A program made the translations under genes and the position numbers. This document shows, one piece after another, positions 17,617 through 26,085 of a stretch of 64,000 nt of DNA. The notes beneath the pieces are model-generated. The model made no database searches. It had not been told where the DNA came from and saw nothing but the letters and a program-made list of their open reading frames with translations. Every line of letters begins with the position of its first letter. Position 1 is the stretch's first letter. The stretch is from an uncultured Rhizobiaceae group bacterium (GTDB taxonomy: Bacteria; Pseudomonadota; Alphaproteobacteria; Rhizobiales; Rhizobiaceae), in the NCBI GenBank assembly GCA_947501445.1, contig CANMVS010000018.1, positions 62,001-126,000 on the forward strand, given 5' to 3'.

Positions 17617-18884
17617 TTAGGTCCCCCCCTGATAGCACCGTCGGCCAAGAGCTGCTTTTCCAGCGACGGGTCGAATTTGGCTCCCTTTGCGTAGGCCGTT
17701 TTCATCTGGATGGCTGTCGGCGGTACGCTGGCGCGCCGGAAATCGGCACCTGACAGGCAGGCTTCGTTGAAAATAGCTTCAGTCAGGTCGGCTTCAGTGA
17801 AGTTGACCCAAGGGAAGTTTCCGCCTCCTGAAGCCCTTTGCCAGGAGAGATTTGCCTTCGAAAAATCAGCCGCAATCAGACGTGTTTTGTCGAAGTGAGA
17901 TTCGCGCAAATCACTTCCCTCAAAGTCGGTAGAGTTCAGATCCAGACCGGTAAAATTGGCGCTGACGAGATTTGCATCTGAAAAATCGGCATTGCAAAAG
18001 GAAAGCCCCGTAGCGAAAAAGTCGAATTCGTTCAGATAGAAGCCGCTGAGATCGGCGCGACAATGGGCACAGTTGGGTTCTTTGGCACAATCGGCAGCGG
18101 GAATTTCTGCGCGGGTCGACACGGCAAGCGCGACAACGCCATGCTGCAGGTTTTCGATACGCTCGGACAGACGGTCTTTTTGATCCTCAAGCCGTTGAAT
18201 ATTGGCCTCAATCTGTCGCTTTTGCTCCGCATCAGTGGTTGAGGACCTGTCTGTCCTCTCCCGCCCAATCGCATTGTCCAGCGTGTTGGTCTCCCTTTCA
18301 AAATGCTCAAGGTTTGACCAGGCGATAGGACGCATTGCAGACCAGTGCCGGTACGCCGCCGCAGGAGCAAGTGACAGTATCTGAACGATTGCCCCGCGAA
18401 CTGTACGTTCTTTTTCTTCAAGGATCGCGGTCACCAGAACTGATGCGACCTCGTCTTCAAAAAGTTCATCATTGATAAAGGGGGCGAGAGCGTTGGCCTT
18501 TGCGATCCGCGTTACCGGATTGGCGTGCGAAAGTCCTTCTCCCAATTCGGAAATGACGGCGCGTTGTGCCCGCAGACGCTCGTCGGCATATCTGGACATA
18601 CCGTTGACCAGTGTCAGGAGAGCGATCGCCACAGTGATCAGGGGCACCGCCGTTGCAGCGATCGTCAGCCAGTCTTTGGCTTCGTCCCGGGTACGCGGAT
18701 TGAGCCGCTGTTTCTCATTTTCGACCTTTGTGCTTAGAAGCTCCTGGCGAAGCTCCTTTTCTTTATCACTGGGCCGGTCTGCCTTGAGCTGTTCTGTCTC
18801 TGCCTCGAGCTGTTTCATCTCAAGTCGGAGTTTTTCGACTTCGAGTTGTAGTTTTTCAGCAACCAGTTGAGCCTGATCAGACAT
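17601..18884 (-). CDS. Membrane protein with coiled coil and pentapeptide repeats
   Basis: 427 aa. Residues 5-60 form a strong coiled coil (LVAEKLQLEVEKLRLEMKQL and on). A membrane segment follows at about 72-90 (IAATAVPLITVAIALLTLV). A helical region with a second coiled coil lies at 185-245. From about 275 a CxxxxxCxxC cluster (DCAKEPNCAHCRADL) leads into pentapeptide repeats (ANFTGLDLNSTDFEGSDL, AADFSKANL, ADLTEAIF). Pentapeptide repeats form a right-handed quadrilateral helix; their role here is unknown. Coupled to the Tat-exported binding protein, so a joint sensor or scaffold role is possible but unproven. Domains sure. Confidence 0.82.
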   Translation of the reverse strand: MSDQAQLVAEKLQLEVEKLRLEMKQLEAETEQLKADRPSDKEKELRQELLSTKVENEKQRLNPRTRDEAKDWLTIAATAVPLITVAIALLTLVNGMSRYADERLRAQRAVISELGEGLSHANPVTRIAKANALAPFINDELFEDEVASVLVTAILEEKERTVRGAIVQILSLAPAAAYRHWSAMRPIAWSNLEHFERETNTLDNAIGRERTDRSSTTDAEQKRQIEANIQRLEDQKDRLSERIENLQHGVVALAVSTRAEIPAADCAKEPNCAHCRADLSGFYLNEFDFFATGLSFCNADFSDANLVSANFTGLDLNSTDFEGSDLRESHFDKTRLIAADFSKANLSWQRASGGGNFPWVNFTEADLTEAIFNEACLSGADFRRASVPPTAIQMKTAYAKGAKFDPSLEKQLLADGAIRGGPKCETP

Positions 18885-19224
18885 TGCAACCCCCTGTTGG
18901 CCTTATACCATTCCGGGGTTGTATTTTCAAATCGCGCTATACCCGCTTGAGCCATTGTGGAGCGTTTGTCACCGGACAAAATCGCAAACGAAATGGGCGC
19001 TGCAATCACACCTGCGTATGAGGAAATTGGGGAAAGGACCGTTCAGCACAAGGTGTGGATTTTCTCTGCGTTCCGCATAGTGTGTCTGGCAAGACACAAA
19101 GCTTGTGGGACATGTCAATTGATAGGAAACACAGCGGCGAATATCTGACATGGCCTGATGCCCGAGATACCTTGAAATACCTATTGTCTTCGTGATCTAC
19201 AGTGTTTTCAACAAGGAACATCAA
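18885..19224. other. Divergent intergenic region
   Basis: 340 bases between two divergent genes. It should hold both promoters. No RNA gene, repeat or coding sequence is recognisable here; short open frames lack ribosome sites. Confidence 0.4.
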
Positions 19225-19494
19225 ATGCAAAAAATCCTATTAATATGCGCACTGCTTGCCGCCATGGCTGCACAAGCCAGCGCAGCAGATAGATGCAACG
19301 CACACGGCGCTGTTGTTACTCAGACAGACGGGACTGTTTTATATCTGGGAAAGAACTGCGACGCAGCGCGCAAAGGTGGCGGAACGGGACGCTGGTGGAA
19401 CGCTGCTTCTTTCTTAGGCGTCAATATTGATGGTCAGGCCTACATGGTGACCGAGGAAATTGATTGCCTTCCATTTTGCGAAAATTCGTTCTGA
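19225..19494 (+). CDS. Small secreted protein with cysteines
   Basis: 89 aa from ATG 19225 (AAGGAAC upstream). A clean signal peptide (MQKILLICALLAAMAAQASA) is followed by a mature part of about 69 residues with four Cys (in DRCNAH, KNCDAA, DCLPFC), two possible disulfides. The mature start resembles small secreted proteins with a DGTVLYLGKNCD pattern seen in Rhizobiales, but no named family is recognised. Last chromosome-type gene before the mobile region. Confidence 0.7.
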   Translation: MQKILLICALLAAMAAQASAADRCNAHGAVVTQTDGTVLYLGKNCDAARKGGGTGRWWNAASFLGVNIDGQAYMVTEEIDCLPFCENSF

Positions 19495-20182
19495 GTTCGC
19501 GCCAGGTCGACGGCCTCCACCCCGGAGTTTTCACGCAACATTCATTTCCCGGAATTAGCTATCGTTGAAAATCGCTGGAACCGATCGCGGCAGCTATTTG
19601 CAGCATGTGCGGTTGGCATGTGCGTCGCTGGTCAGACAGTCATTCAAAATAGTAATGGACGTTTGCCCTTTTGGCTGGTCAAAATCCGGGAATGTATGCG
19701 GTGGACGACGGAATATGGCTTGAAGCTTCATGCAATATGATCCTGGATATATCGACCCGGAGCAAAAACACCGCAAATGATCGACAACCCGTTCGGAACA
19801 AAGGTGTCACCCATGTCTTGGGTATAAACTGGCACCTATCTCTCCGGGTAGGACACGAAAATTCTGGCGGAGAGAGGGAGGGATTCGAATTATCTCGCTA
19901 ACTATTTGAATACAATCGATATTGCTTTACAATTCTTCTTACTTTGAAACGGCGCGGTGGTTTATCAGAAGTTTGGTGCAACTCTGGATACGATTGCCTC
20001 AATTGTAGGTATTCAGCCTTGAATCTTGCATTCCATTTTACAGTTGGCACACATCCTATGTGCGGCAAGCGCCGAGTTCACATTTATCGTCAATATTGTG
20101 ATGCGCGATTATAGCAGTTCCGAGCCTAGATTGACCTTCAAGCACTAACCCCGCAGGCAGCTCTATGGCTTGAACCTTTCAA
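19495..20182. other. Intergenic region holding an att-like copy
   Basis: About 690 bases. 19804-19963 is a degenerate copy of the left element end described separately. The next stretch, around 20040-20135, also resembles sequences at 22970-23030 and 24110-24165 (for example a shared segment ending GTTCCGAG), as expected for ends of related elements. No gene seen. Confidence 0.45.
19804..19963. repeat. Degenerate left-end repeat of the integrative element (copy A)
   Basis: About 160 bases closely match 22713-22886: start GTGTCACCCATGTCTT, a TCTCCGGGT segment, the tRNA-Ser 3' end, and then TTCTTACTTTGAAACGGCGC. The tRNA-derived core at 19865-19889 carries a two-base insertion relative to the exact 23-bp att sequence. 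It is probably an old attachment site from an earlier integration. Confidence 0.7.
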
Positions 20183-20698
20183 CTATGAGTTTTTCAATAT
20201 TTTTGATAGTAATTTTGTTGCTGCTTCAATTGTCAAACGTCTTACATCATCATTGCTCATGTTGGCCTTAATCCGAAACATTTTTTGCAAAGAGAATATC
20301 GTTTTTCCCCATGAGAGCCAGCTAACAGTATGTTTGACTGTTGCTGCATAAATAGTTGCTCCGGAACCTATCTCATACAATCGTCCGGTGATGGTGATGT
20401 GAGGTTTCCAGATAAAGGGCACATTGAATGCACCAACATTAAAGAGCATAAATTCCCCGAAATCATATTCTGGAACAATCACATCTAGGGCCAAGTCGGA
20501 AGCGGTAGCAGATACCCCTGGGGGCTTTGGAGGTAAATCTAACAACTGACACAACGTGTCCTCCACGACATTGTCGCTTGGCCCTGTCAGAGAGGGAGCC
20601 AAGTCGGAAATACCTTTCTTCAAACCAGACCTTGGTACAACGGTTATATCACCAATGTAGATATTGCTCTTGGTCTTTTTATTCCAAAAAAACTTCAA
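20183..20698 (-). CDS. Hypothetical protein
   Basis: 171 aa from a TTG with GAGGATAA upstream. No known domain. Mid-section LDVIVPEYDFGEFMLFNVGAF and the following ITGRLYEIGSGATIYAATVKH are beta-rich; the last 35 residues form a helix with basic residues. It resembles small proteins that build or store an outer-membrane or lipid-type beta sheet only superficially. Located in the segment between the two att-like sites, so likely cargo of the older element. Function unknown. Confidence 0.5.
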   Translation of the reverse strand: MKFFWNKKTKSNIYIGDITVVPRSGLKKGISDLAPSLTGPSDNVVEDTLCQLLDLPPKPPGVSATASDLALDVIVPEYDFGEFMLFNVGAFNVPFIWKPHITITGRLYEIGSGATIYAATVKHTVSWLSWGKTIFSLQKMFRIKANMSNDDVRRLTIEAATKLLSKILKNS

Positions 20699-21002
20699 TC
20701 AGGTTATCCTCATTTATTGCCATAAAATAGGAAGTTTTGGGGTGGATACAACCTGCGGTGCTTGCCCATACTAGACAGAATCAGGCTTCTGAAGGTTCAA
20801 TTTATAAGGCAAGATTTTCCACTAAACCGACATTTGATTACCGTGGGATTGAGGATGGTTACGGGATCGAAGGGTCTTGTACAGACATCATTCATGTGAA
20901 CTCCAACTCAGCACCCATTCTCACCACCCAATCCATGCTTCGCCAAACGGATAAGGATTTATTACCATTGCTATTTCGTGAATTTCATACAGCCGTAGTT
21001 GC

Positions 21003-21386
21003 ATGATTCTTCAGGACGCACGCACCCTTTTCGCAACTAACGCAATGGCCATCTGCTTTGCCAACCCATCTAATGCCACTGATGCAATTGTCATTGATGG
21101 CGCCACAATCAGAATACCAGATACGACCTACCGCCTACATGGCATAGACACGCCAGAACCAGGTCAGAAGTGCAAAGGCACAAGCAAGGATTGGTCATGT
21201 GGCAAAGCGGCTACAAAGCGCCTTGTAGAGCTTACACGCGGCAAACAGGTAACGTGTGATAACCGTGGAAGCGATGACTATAGTCGCGTGCTGGCGGCCT
21301 GCTCTGTCGATGGTGTGAATCTGAATGCAACAAATGGAAGCAGGGCAGGCAAACCGGAAAGCAATCGGGCGTATCCCAGTCTATGA
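21003..21386 (+). pseudogene. Truncated thermonuclease-like gene
   Basis: The reading frame copies the intact thermonuclease at 28624-29289 almost residue for residue up to about residue 110 (TTYRLHGIDTPEPGQKCKGT is identical), then diverges after NLNAT and stops. The first active-site loop is IDGATIRI where the intact gene has IDGDTIRI, so a conserved metal-binding Asp is also lost. The C-terminal third, including the second catalytic part, is missing. A short repeat upstream (CATACAGCCGTAGTTGCATGATTC) recurs at 25180-25214. Relic of the older related element. Confidence 0.78.
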
Positions 21387-22229
21387 TGCGGGCAAGCCGC
21401 GAACGGCCCAATCGGCGGATGGAATGGGTGATCCGACTTCAAATTCAAAGGAAACGATTCTGGTTGCGGCCTCGTCGATTTCGCACGAAAATTTCAGATC
21501 GAACCACCCGGCGTTGGACCGGAACGCCCCCTTGCGCACCTCTAACACTGTTCCCTCATCCAGCCGATAGGTTGGAAGAAGGTTTGGCCTGTAGACAGGC
21601 AGGGAACCGTGCAGCTGACGACGCAGCTCCGTAGCGCAAAGTTCACCGGCACGGACCCCGCGCGGGAGGTCCCCCATCGCGGTTGTAGCAACCGGACTGT
21701 CATTGTTATGCAGCGAACGCGCTGTTTCGGTTGTTTCCGTTGGTCTTTGTGGCTCGTCCACGGTCTCCGGAGCCGCAGTCGGCTCAATGGGCGGCGCTTC
21801 AGGCGTGTCGACAGTCTGCTCCGGTGCAGCCGGCTCCTGCAACGGCTTCTGGGAGGGCAGCGCCTCAGCCATTTTCGAACCGCTCAGAGCATCACCATCT
21901 TCAGATTCACCGGGGCCGGCATCCTCCTTGCCGAACTGAAACACAGGACGAAGGGGCCTGAGCGGCTGCACATCCGGCTGATTGGCCGGGGTCGTTTCCG
22001 CCGTGTCGGACGTTGGCTCGGGCGCCGGCTCGGCGTTCTCATGTTCCTCTTGTTGCACGTCTTCCTGTGGAATCACCAGTTGAACCTGAATCGCTGCCGG
22101 TTCTTCGGATTCCATCCGCAATTGCGGTAGGCCAAAAACCAGCAAGGCCAATATGATCGCATGCAAAAAGGCCGAGGCTACGGCGCCGGCGGTGATTTTC
22201 TGCGTGAATCTCTTGAGGGTCTGTAGCAT
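21381..22229 (-). CDS. DUF930-domain protein with TonB-like N-terminus
   Basis: 282 aa. A membrane anchor at about 12-34 (AGAVASAFLHAIILALLVFGL) is followed by a Pro/Glu/Ala-rich linker of about 130 residues, as in TonB-like proteins. A C-terminal domain of about 100 residues follows, with a Cys pair (ELCATELRRQL and FSCEIDEAA) and SFEFEVGSPIP, matching DUF930 of Rhizobiales. Inner-membrane anchored and facing the periplasm. The gene is more GC-rich and more chromosome-like than its neighbours; its stop overlaps the truncated nuclease end by six bases, suggesting a deletion joint. Family fairly sure. Confidence 0.8.
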   Translation of the reverse strand: MLQTLKRFTQKITAGAVASAFLHAIILALLVFGLPQLRMESEEPAAIQVQLVIPQEDVQQEEHENAEPAPEPTSDTAETTPANQPDVQPLRPLRPVFQFGKEDAGPGESEDGDALSGSKMAEALPSQKPLQEPAAPEQTVDTPEAPPIEPTAAPETVDEPQRPTETTETARSLHNNDSPVATTAMGDLPRGVRAGELCATELRRQLHGSLPVYRPNLLPTYRLDEGTVLEVRKGAFRSNAGWFDLKFSCEIDEAATRIVSFEFEVGSPIPSADWAVRGLPAS

Positions 22230-22712
22230 GGCACACTCAATATAATGCGGTTTGCGGGAATTGAAACGCGCATCAGGTCATAGCCGGGATTACGGTGAAA
22301 TTGCGAAACCAGTGGGCCGAGGGTTCCTTTACCGCAGTTCAAATGTTGCGGGTCTTTGACCGGCCCAGACCAGACATTCTTGTCATCCGCAGCGAAAGCC
22401 CGCTTCCCGCCCGCAGTGTAAGTTGATTGAATATAGCGATATGAACCGCCCCGGGATTGTCGGAGGCTCAAACTCCTGAGAGGATTGAGCATTGACAAAC
22501 AAAACAACGAACAAGTTTGCCGCAGAAGTTCGGCCACACAGCGCCATCGGCAACAAATCGCCGATATCGCTGATGAAATGTTCATCCGGTCACCCACCGC
22601 CGTGAACATCACGCCCCCGGAAAATGGCCAGCCAGGTGGTCCGACGACGGGTAGCAGCTCAGTTGCTTTGTTTGGCTACGAATTCATGGATCGGATATTG
22701 GGGAGAGGGTCG

Positions 22713-22886
22713 GTGTCACCCATGTCTTAGGTACAATCTGTTACCTGTCTCTCCGGGTCGGACAGGAAAATTCTGGCGGAGAGAGAGGGATTCGAATTAT
22801 CTTGGTAAACCATTGAACACAAACATTATTATTTATGCACCTAGAAATTGCTTTACAATTTTTCTTACTTTGAAACGACGCGGTTT
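22713..22886. repeat. Left-end repeat of the integrative element (copy B)
   Basis: Copy of the 19804-19963 segment, about 85 percent alike by eye. It holds the exact tRNA-Ser 3' end and, about 65 bases inside, TTTCTTACTTTGAAACGACGCGG. A near match TATCTTACTTTCAAACGGCG occurs inside the right end near 62071, so these could be integrase arm sites. Confidence 0.7.
22774..22796. other. attL core (tRNA-Ser 3' end duplicate)
   Basis: 23 bases identical to 62192-62214, the 3' end of the tRNA-Ser gene including CCA. Direct orientation. Together they bound about 39.4 kb that begins at the right with the integrase gene, as expected for tRNA-targeted integration. Confidence 0.85.
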
Positions 22887-23257
22887 AAGCGTTTGCGACA
22901 TCATGAAGGTTCTAGCTGCTTGGAAAACCAACGTCTGACTGTATCTCGCAGTGCAACTCGTGATGCCGAATCTGCCATACAATTGGCATACGTCTAATAG
23001 CGGCAATGCAGACGCCGGGTCTACGTCACAACAAGGACAGCACTCCTAAGATACCGCGAACAAATTCTGCACCACTTATAGTGGCCAAGGCGGGCGGAAA
23101 GCCGTCGTTCGCTGGGGCAGCATCGGAGCTGGTAGATTGATCTTGCATTGTGTTTATTGGTTATTCACCGCGATTTCGTGGCGAGAATGCTTGAACGTTA
23201 CGACTATTTGGGCTTTCTCTAGTTGGCTGTAATCTGTCCATGCGAAGGAGGACGATT

Positions 23258-23938
23258 GTGTCCATTTTCAAATACTTCACTGAAGAAGCACATGCGCTCG
23301 CATTGATCAATAAGGGTGAGCTGATGTTGCAACCTCTCTCCCATTTTCGAAGGAGAGAGGCGGATGGCGTTCGGGGCGATCCATGTGACGGCATACTGCG
23401 TTACGCACCGCAAGGTGGGCTGATCATGAATAAGGAGTATGGGCAGATCATCCCTCTTGAAGGCGGGAGCTTTAACTCGTCAGTCAATCAGAATGACATA
23501 TTCGTCTATTGCGCCAGCAATCAGAAGTCAGCCGACCTAGCGGAAAAATTCGGCCTTTTCTGCGTGGAGATACCGGACACGGACGTACTGGTGCGGCGAT
23601 TGAAGATGCGAGCACATGCCACATCACAGTTAGATTACGAACAACTTGTATGCGGCAAGGTCGACTACCGCGAACACAGCGGGGAACCGGGCCCCGATTG
23701 GGCACTTCCCGAACGGCTAGTCCTGATTAAGCCCAAAGACTTTGCATGGCAGGATGAGTTTCGGATTGCGATTGGCAAGAAGGGCACAATGGAATTCGAG
23801 AATGTCGGGCTGACGATCCAGACTGGACCGACAGCTCAGGTCTTTGAACCGGTGCATGCGCCGATCAAGGTAAAGATAGGGCAGCTGGTAGACTTGGTGA
23901 CGCTGCATCGCTTTCGAGACGAACCGCCACCTGGATGA
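23258..23938 (+). CDS. Hypothetical protein, DUF2971-like start
   Basis: 226 aa from GTG 23258, chosen because AAGGAGG sits six bases upstream; an ATG 18 bases earlier has no site. The N-terminus IFKYFTEEAHALALINKGEL with PLSHFRRREADGVRGDPCDG resembles proteins of the DUF2971 kind (an FKY start and a xxLSxFRRRxDxxxxGDPxDG turn). These are common in phage-borne and defence-like loci and have no proven activity. No membrane segments. First gene inside the element's left end, a typical cargo position. Family call tentative. Confidence 0.55.
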   Translation: MSIFKYFTEEAHALALINKGELMLQPLSHFRRREADGVRGDPCDGILRYAPQGGLIMNKEYGQIIPLEGGSFNSSVNQNDIFVYCASNQKSADLAEKFGLFCVEIPDTDVLVRRLKMRAHATSQLDYEQLVCGKVDYREHSGEPGPDWALPERLVLIKPKDFAWQDEFRIAIGKKGTMEFENVGLTIQTGPTAQVFEPVHAPIKVKIGQLVDLVTLHRFRDEPPPG

Positions 23939-24282
23939 TCAGCAAGCGCACGAACCAAACGTTGTGAAGCATCCCTGCAAACGTTTGTTATGGCAACCGA
24001 AGGGGACGGTTTCTACAAAATGCAAAGCGAGAAAGGGTTGAGGGTGGGTGAAAACTACGGTTGAGGATAACTCTGATAGAACACGATTTCAGTAAACAGC
24101 ACCAAAATAATGCGTTTATCGCCGATATTGCGATGCTCGGGCAATGGTAGTTCCGAGTCCGAACTGCATGATGCTGCATCGAACACAAATGTCAGCTATC
24201 ACCAGCAGGCCAAAAACGAGGGCTTCTTGAGCCAGATGCATGGATCGCGTGCGTCTCGAACGAGCTAAAGTGGAAAAGATAA
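23939..24282. other. Intergenic region with end-type repeat
   Basis: 344 bases. 24110-24165 resembles 20085-20130 (both contain an ATATTG-GATGC segment and end GTTCCGAG). Probably a shared non-coding piece of related elements. No gene seen. Confidence 0.4.
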
Positions 24283-25005
24283 ATGCTAAACCAAAATACT
24301 CTTAGCGCTTTCATGGATACTTTCATGGGCTATGGCGATTTCAATGCTGACACTTGGTTCATTGGCATGGAAGAAGGTGGCGGTAATAGCTTTGAGGATG
24401 TCGAAACCCGCATCAAAACATGGGCAAAGCGTGGTAGACGTGCCCTTGAGGACTGTGCAGAGTATCATCAAGCTATTGGAGCGGGTCATTTATTCACCCC
24501 TCCAGTGAGTGCCGCACAACGCACATGGGACTGGCTGATGCGGGCGCAACTAATGTCCGAGGGGAAGGTGCATGACGTTGCCGCGTCAAAGGATATGCAG
24601 GGTGAGCGTTGGTTGCGTAGCGGATCTAAAACTTGCGGACTTGAATTATTGCCACTTCCTTCACCCAAAACAAGCGTTTGGCATTACAACCAATATTCCA
24701 GCGATCCAATCTTACATAATCGGACTAGTTATCTTGAGGCGATGCTGCCAACTCGGATCACTGCTATCAAAAATGCTATTGATGAATACAAGCCGCGTAG
24801 CGTGGTGTTTTACAGCAAACGATACCAGGAGTACTGGCAAAAGATTGTTGGTAGGAAACTTATTGAAGTTGACGGTCTGCACATCGCGCAGTCAGGCCGC
24901 ACTTCATTTTTATGCACCATGCATCCGACGGCGCTGATAAGAGGTAGTGGCAAAAAGATTGCGTATTGGGAAAACGTCGGGGCGCGGCTGGCGGGCGCAA
25001 AATAG
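24283..25005 (+). CDS. Hypothetical protein, possibly uracil-DNA-glycosylase-like
   Basis: 240 aa, ATG 24283 with GGAAAAG upstream. Layout recalls the UDG superfamily: an early NADTWFIGMEEGGG loop (compare GExPG), and a late strand FLCTMHPTALIRGSGKK with His-Pro, in the place where UDGs carry their second motif. The middle contains WHYNQYSSDP and PRSVVFYSKRYQEYW. No catalytic Asp/Asn loop can be placed with certainty. It lies alone, upstream of the IS66. Base-excision activity is a guess; otherwise unknown. Confidence 0.5.
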   Translation: MLNQNTLSAFMDTFMGYGDFNADTWFIGMEEGGGNSFEDVETRIKTWAKRGRRALEDCAEYHQAIGAGHLFTPPVSAAQRTWDWLMRAQLMSEGKVHDVAASKDMQGERWLRSGSKTCGLELLPLPSPKTSVWHYNQYSSDPILHNRTSYLEAMLPTRITAIKNAIDEYKPRSVVFYSKRYQEYWQKIVGRKLIEVDGLHIAQSGRTSFLCTMHPTALIRGSGKKIAYWENVGARLAGAK

Positions 25006-25297
25006 CAACGTTGTATCCGCAAGATGTTAACCAAAAAGAGACCGTTTTCGGAAGGCTGCAGAAAGCTGTCTTTGGCGCAGGCGCAGCGAAATCTCACTTT
25101 GTCCCGCTTTGCCGACAATCGACAACTGCAAGATGGCTGCTAATTTCTGGGTGAGTTGAAATTCTTTCACCCTTGCCATTTCGTGAAGTTCATACAACCA
25201 TAGCTGCATGATTCGTAGGCGATGGTTCTACCCCACATTCCCCATTGCTTGTTGATATGCGACTCCAGCCTCTCATAGATTTGGAGGGAGTTTCTAC

Positions 25298-25681
25298 ATG
25301 GATGCTACGACCGAGTTTCTAACAAGAATACCGCGTAGCTCAGGTGGCAAGCGACGCTGGCCTCTTGAACTGAAGGCACAGATTGTTGCGGAAACGCTGA
25401 TTGATGGTGCGACTGTGAATGAAGTGGCCAAGCGATATGGTTTGATACCCAGCACTGTTTCAGATTGGCGGCGCATGGCACGGACGGGCAAGCTTGTTTT
25501 GCCCAACTTGGATGGCATGGATTTTGTGCCTGTGCAGATTGCAGACTCTAAGTCACTCGAGGTGGTTCCAACACCCTCCATCAGTTTGACCAGGGTTGAG
25601 CTACTCAAAGGCGGAGTGACGATCCGCTTGGCCGTCGATACCCCTGCGATCCGCATCGCTGAGATTGCGGCTGCGCTGTGA
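25298..25681 (+). CDS. tnpA: IS66 TnpA accessory protein
   Basis: 127 aa. A helix-turn-helix of the transposase_8 kind is visible: KRRWPLELKAQIVAETLIDG, then VNEVAKRYGLIPSTVSDWRR. The C-terminal part is short and beta-rich, ending RIAEIAAAL. In IS66 this protein is needed for transposition with TnpB, probably for DNA binding. GGAGGG upstream of the ATG. The stop overlaps the next gene's start by four bases, which is typical of this IS family. Confidence 0.85.
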   Translation: MDATTEFLTRIPRSSGGKRRWPLELKAQIVAETLIDGATVNEVAKRYGLIPSTVSDWRRMARTGKLVLPNLDGMDFVPVQIADSKSLEVVPTPSISLTRVELLKGGVTIRLAVDTPAIRIAEIAAAL

Positions 25682-26031
25682 TCCACCCGTCGCACGGGGT
25701 GCGGATCTTTGTGGCGACCAAACCGGTGGACTTTCGCAAGGGGCATGACGGCCTGGCAGCCCTCGTACAAAGCCACTTGCAGAAGAAGCCCTTTGACGGC
25801 GCGGTATATGTGTTCCGTGCAAAGCGTGCTGACCGACTCAAGATGATCTGGTGGGATGGGACTGGCCTCGTCATGGCATACAAGCGGCTGGAACAGAACG
25901 CATTCAAATGGCCTGCCATCAGGGACGGCGTTTTGCGGCTGGACCCTGCACAGTTTGAGGCCTTGTTTGCAGGTCTCGACTGGCGGCGTGTGACCGCTTT
26001 TGAGACGCGCCCACCGGCTGCGGCAGAATGA
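25678..26031 (+). CDS. tnpB: IS66 TnpB protein
   Basis: 117 aa of the IS66 Orf2 family (PF05717): start IHPSHGVRIFVATKPVDFRKGHDGLAALVQ, then VYVFRAKRADRLKMIWWDGTGLVMAYKRLE, then WPAIRDGVLRLDPAQFEALFAGLDWRR. All conserved blocks are there, full length. Its role in transposition is required but not understood. Starts with GTG overlapping tnpA. Confidence 0.9.
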   Translation: MIHPSHGVRIFVATKPVDFRKGHDGLAALVQSHLQKKPFDGAVYVFRAKRADRLKMIWWDGTGLVMAYKRLEQNAFKWPAIRDGVLRLDPAQFEALFAGLDWRRVTAFETRPPAAAE

Positions 26032-26085
26032 CTCGGGCGGCGTTTTGCGCAAGCGGTTGAGGTCAGATTTTGCTAACAAGCACCT

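Larger units (their letters stand above)
22230..23257. other. Intergenic region with left attachment site
   Basis: About 1 kb. It contains the left-end repeat (22713-22886) with the exact att core. A weak open frame at 22485-22730 (TTG start) runs into the repeat; it may be a small truncated gene (phrase RSPTAVNITPPENGQPGGPT), but I cannot support it. The rest seems non-coding. Confidence 0.4.

Noticed and set aside
20737..21006. 89-codon ORF ahead of the truncated thermonuclease
   Set aside because: Composition not protein-like, no ribosome site, and its end lies in a repeat shared with 25180-25214.
22485..22730. Open frame with phrase RSPTAVNITPPENG as a gene
   Set aside because: Start is TTG pressed against its ribosome site and the frame runs into the att repeat; coding status not supported.
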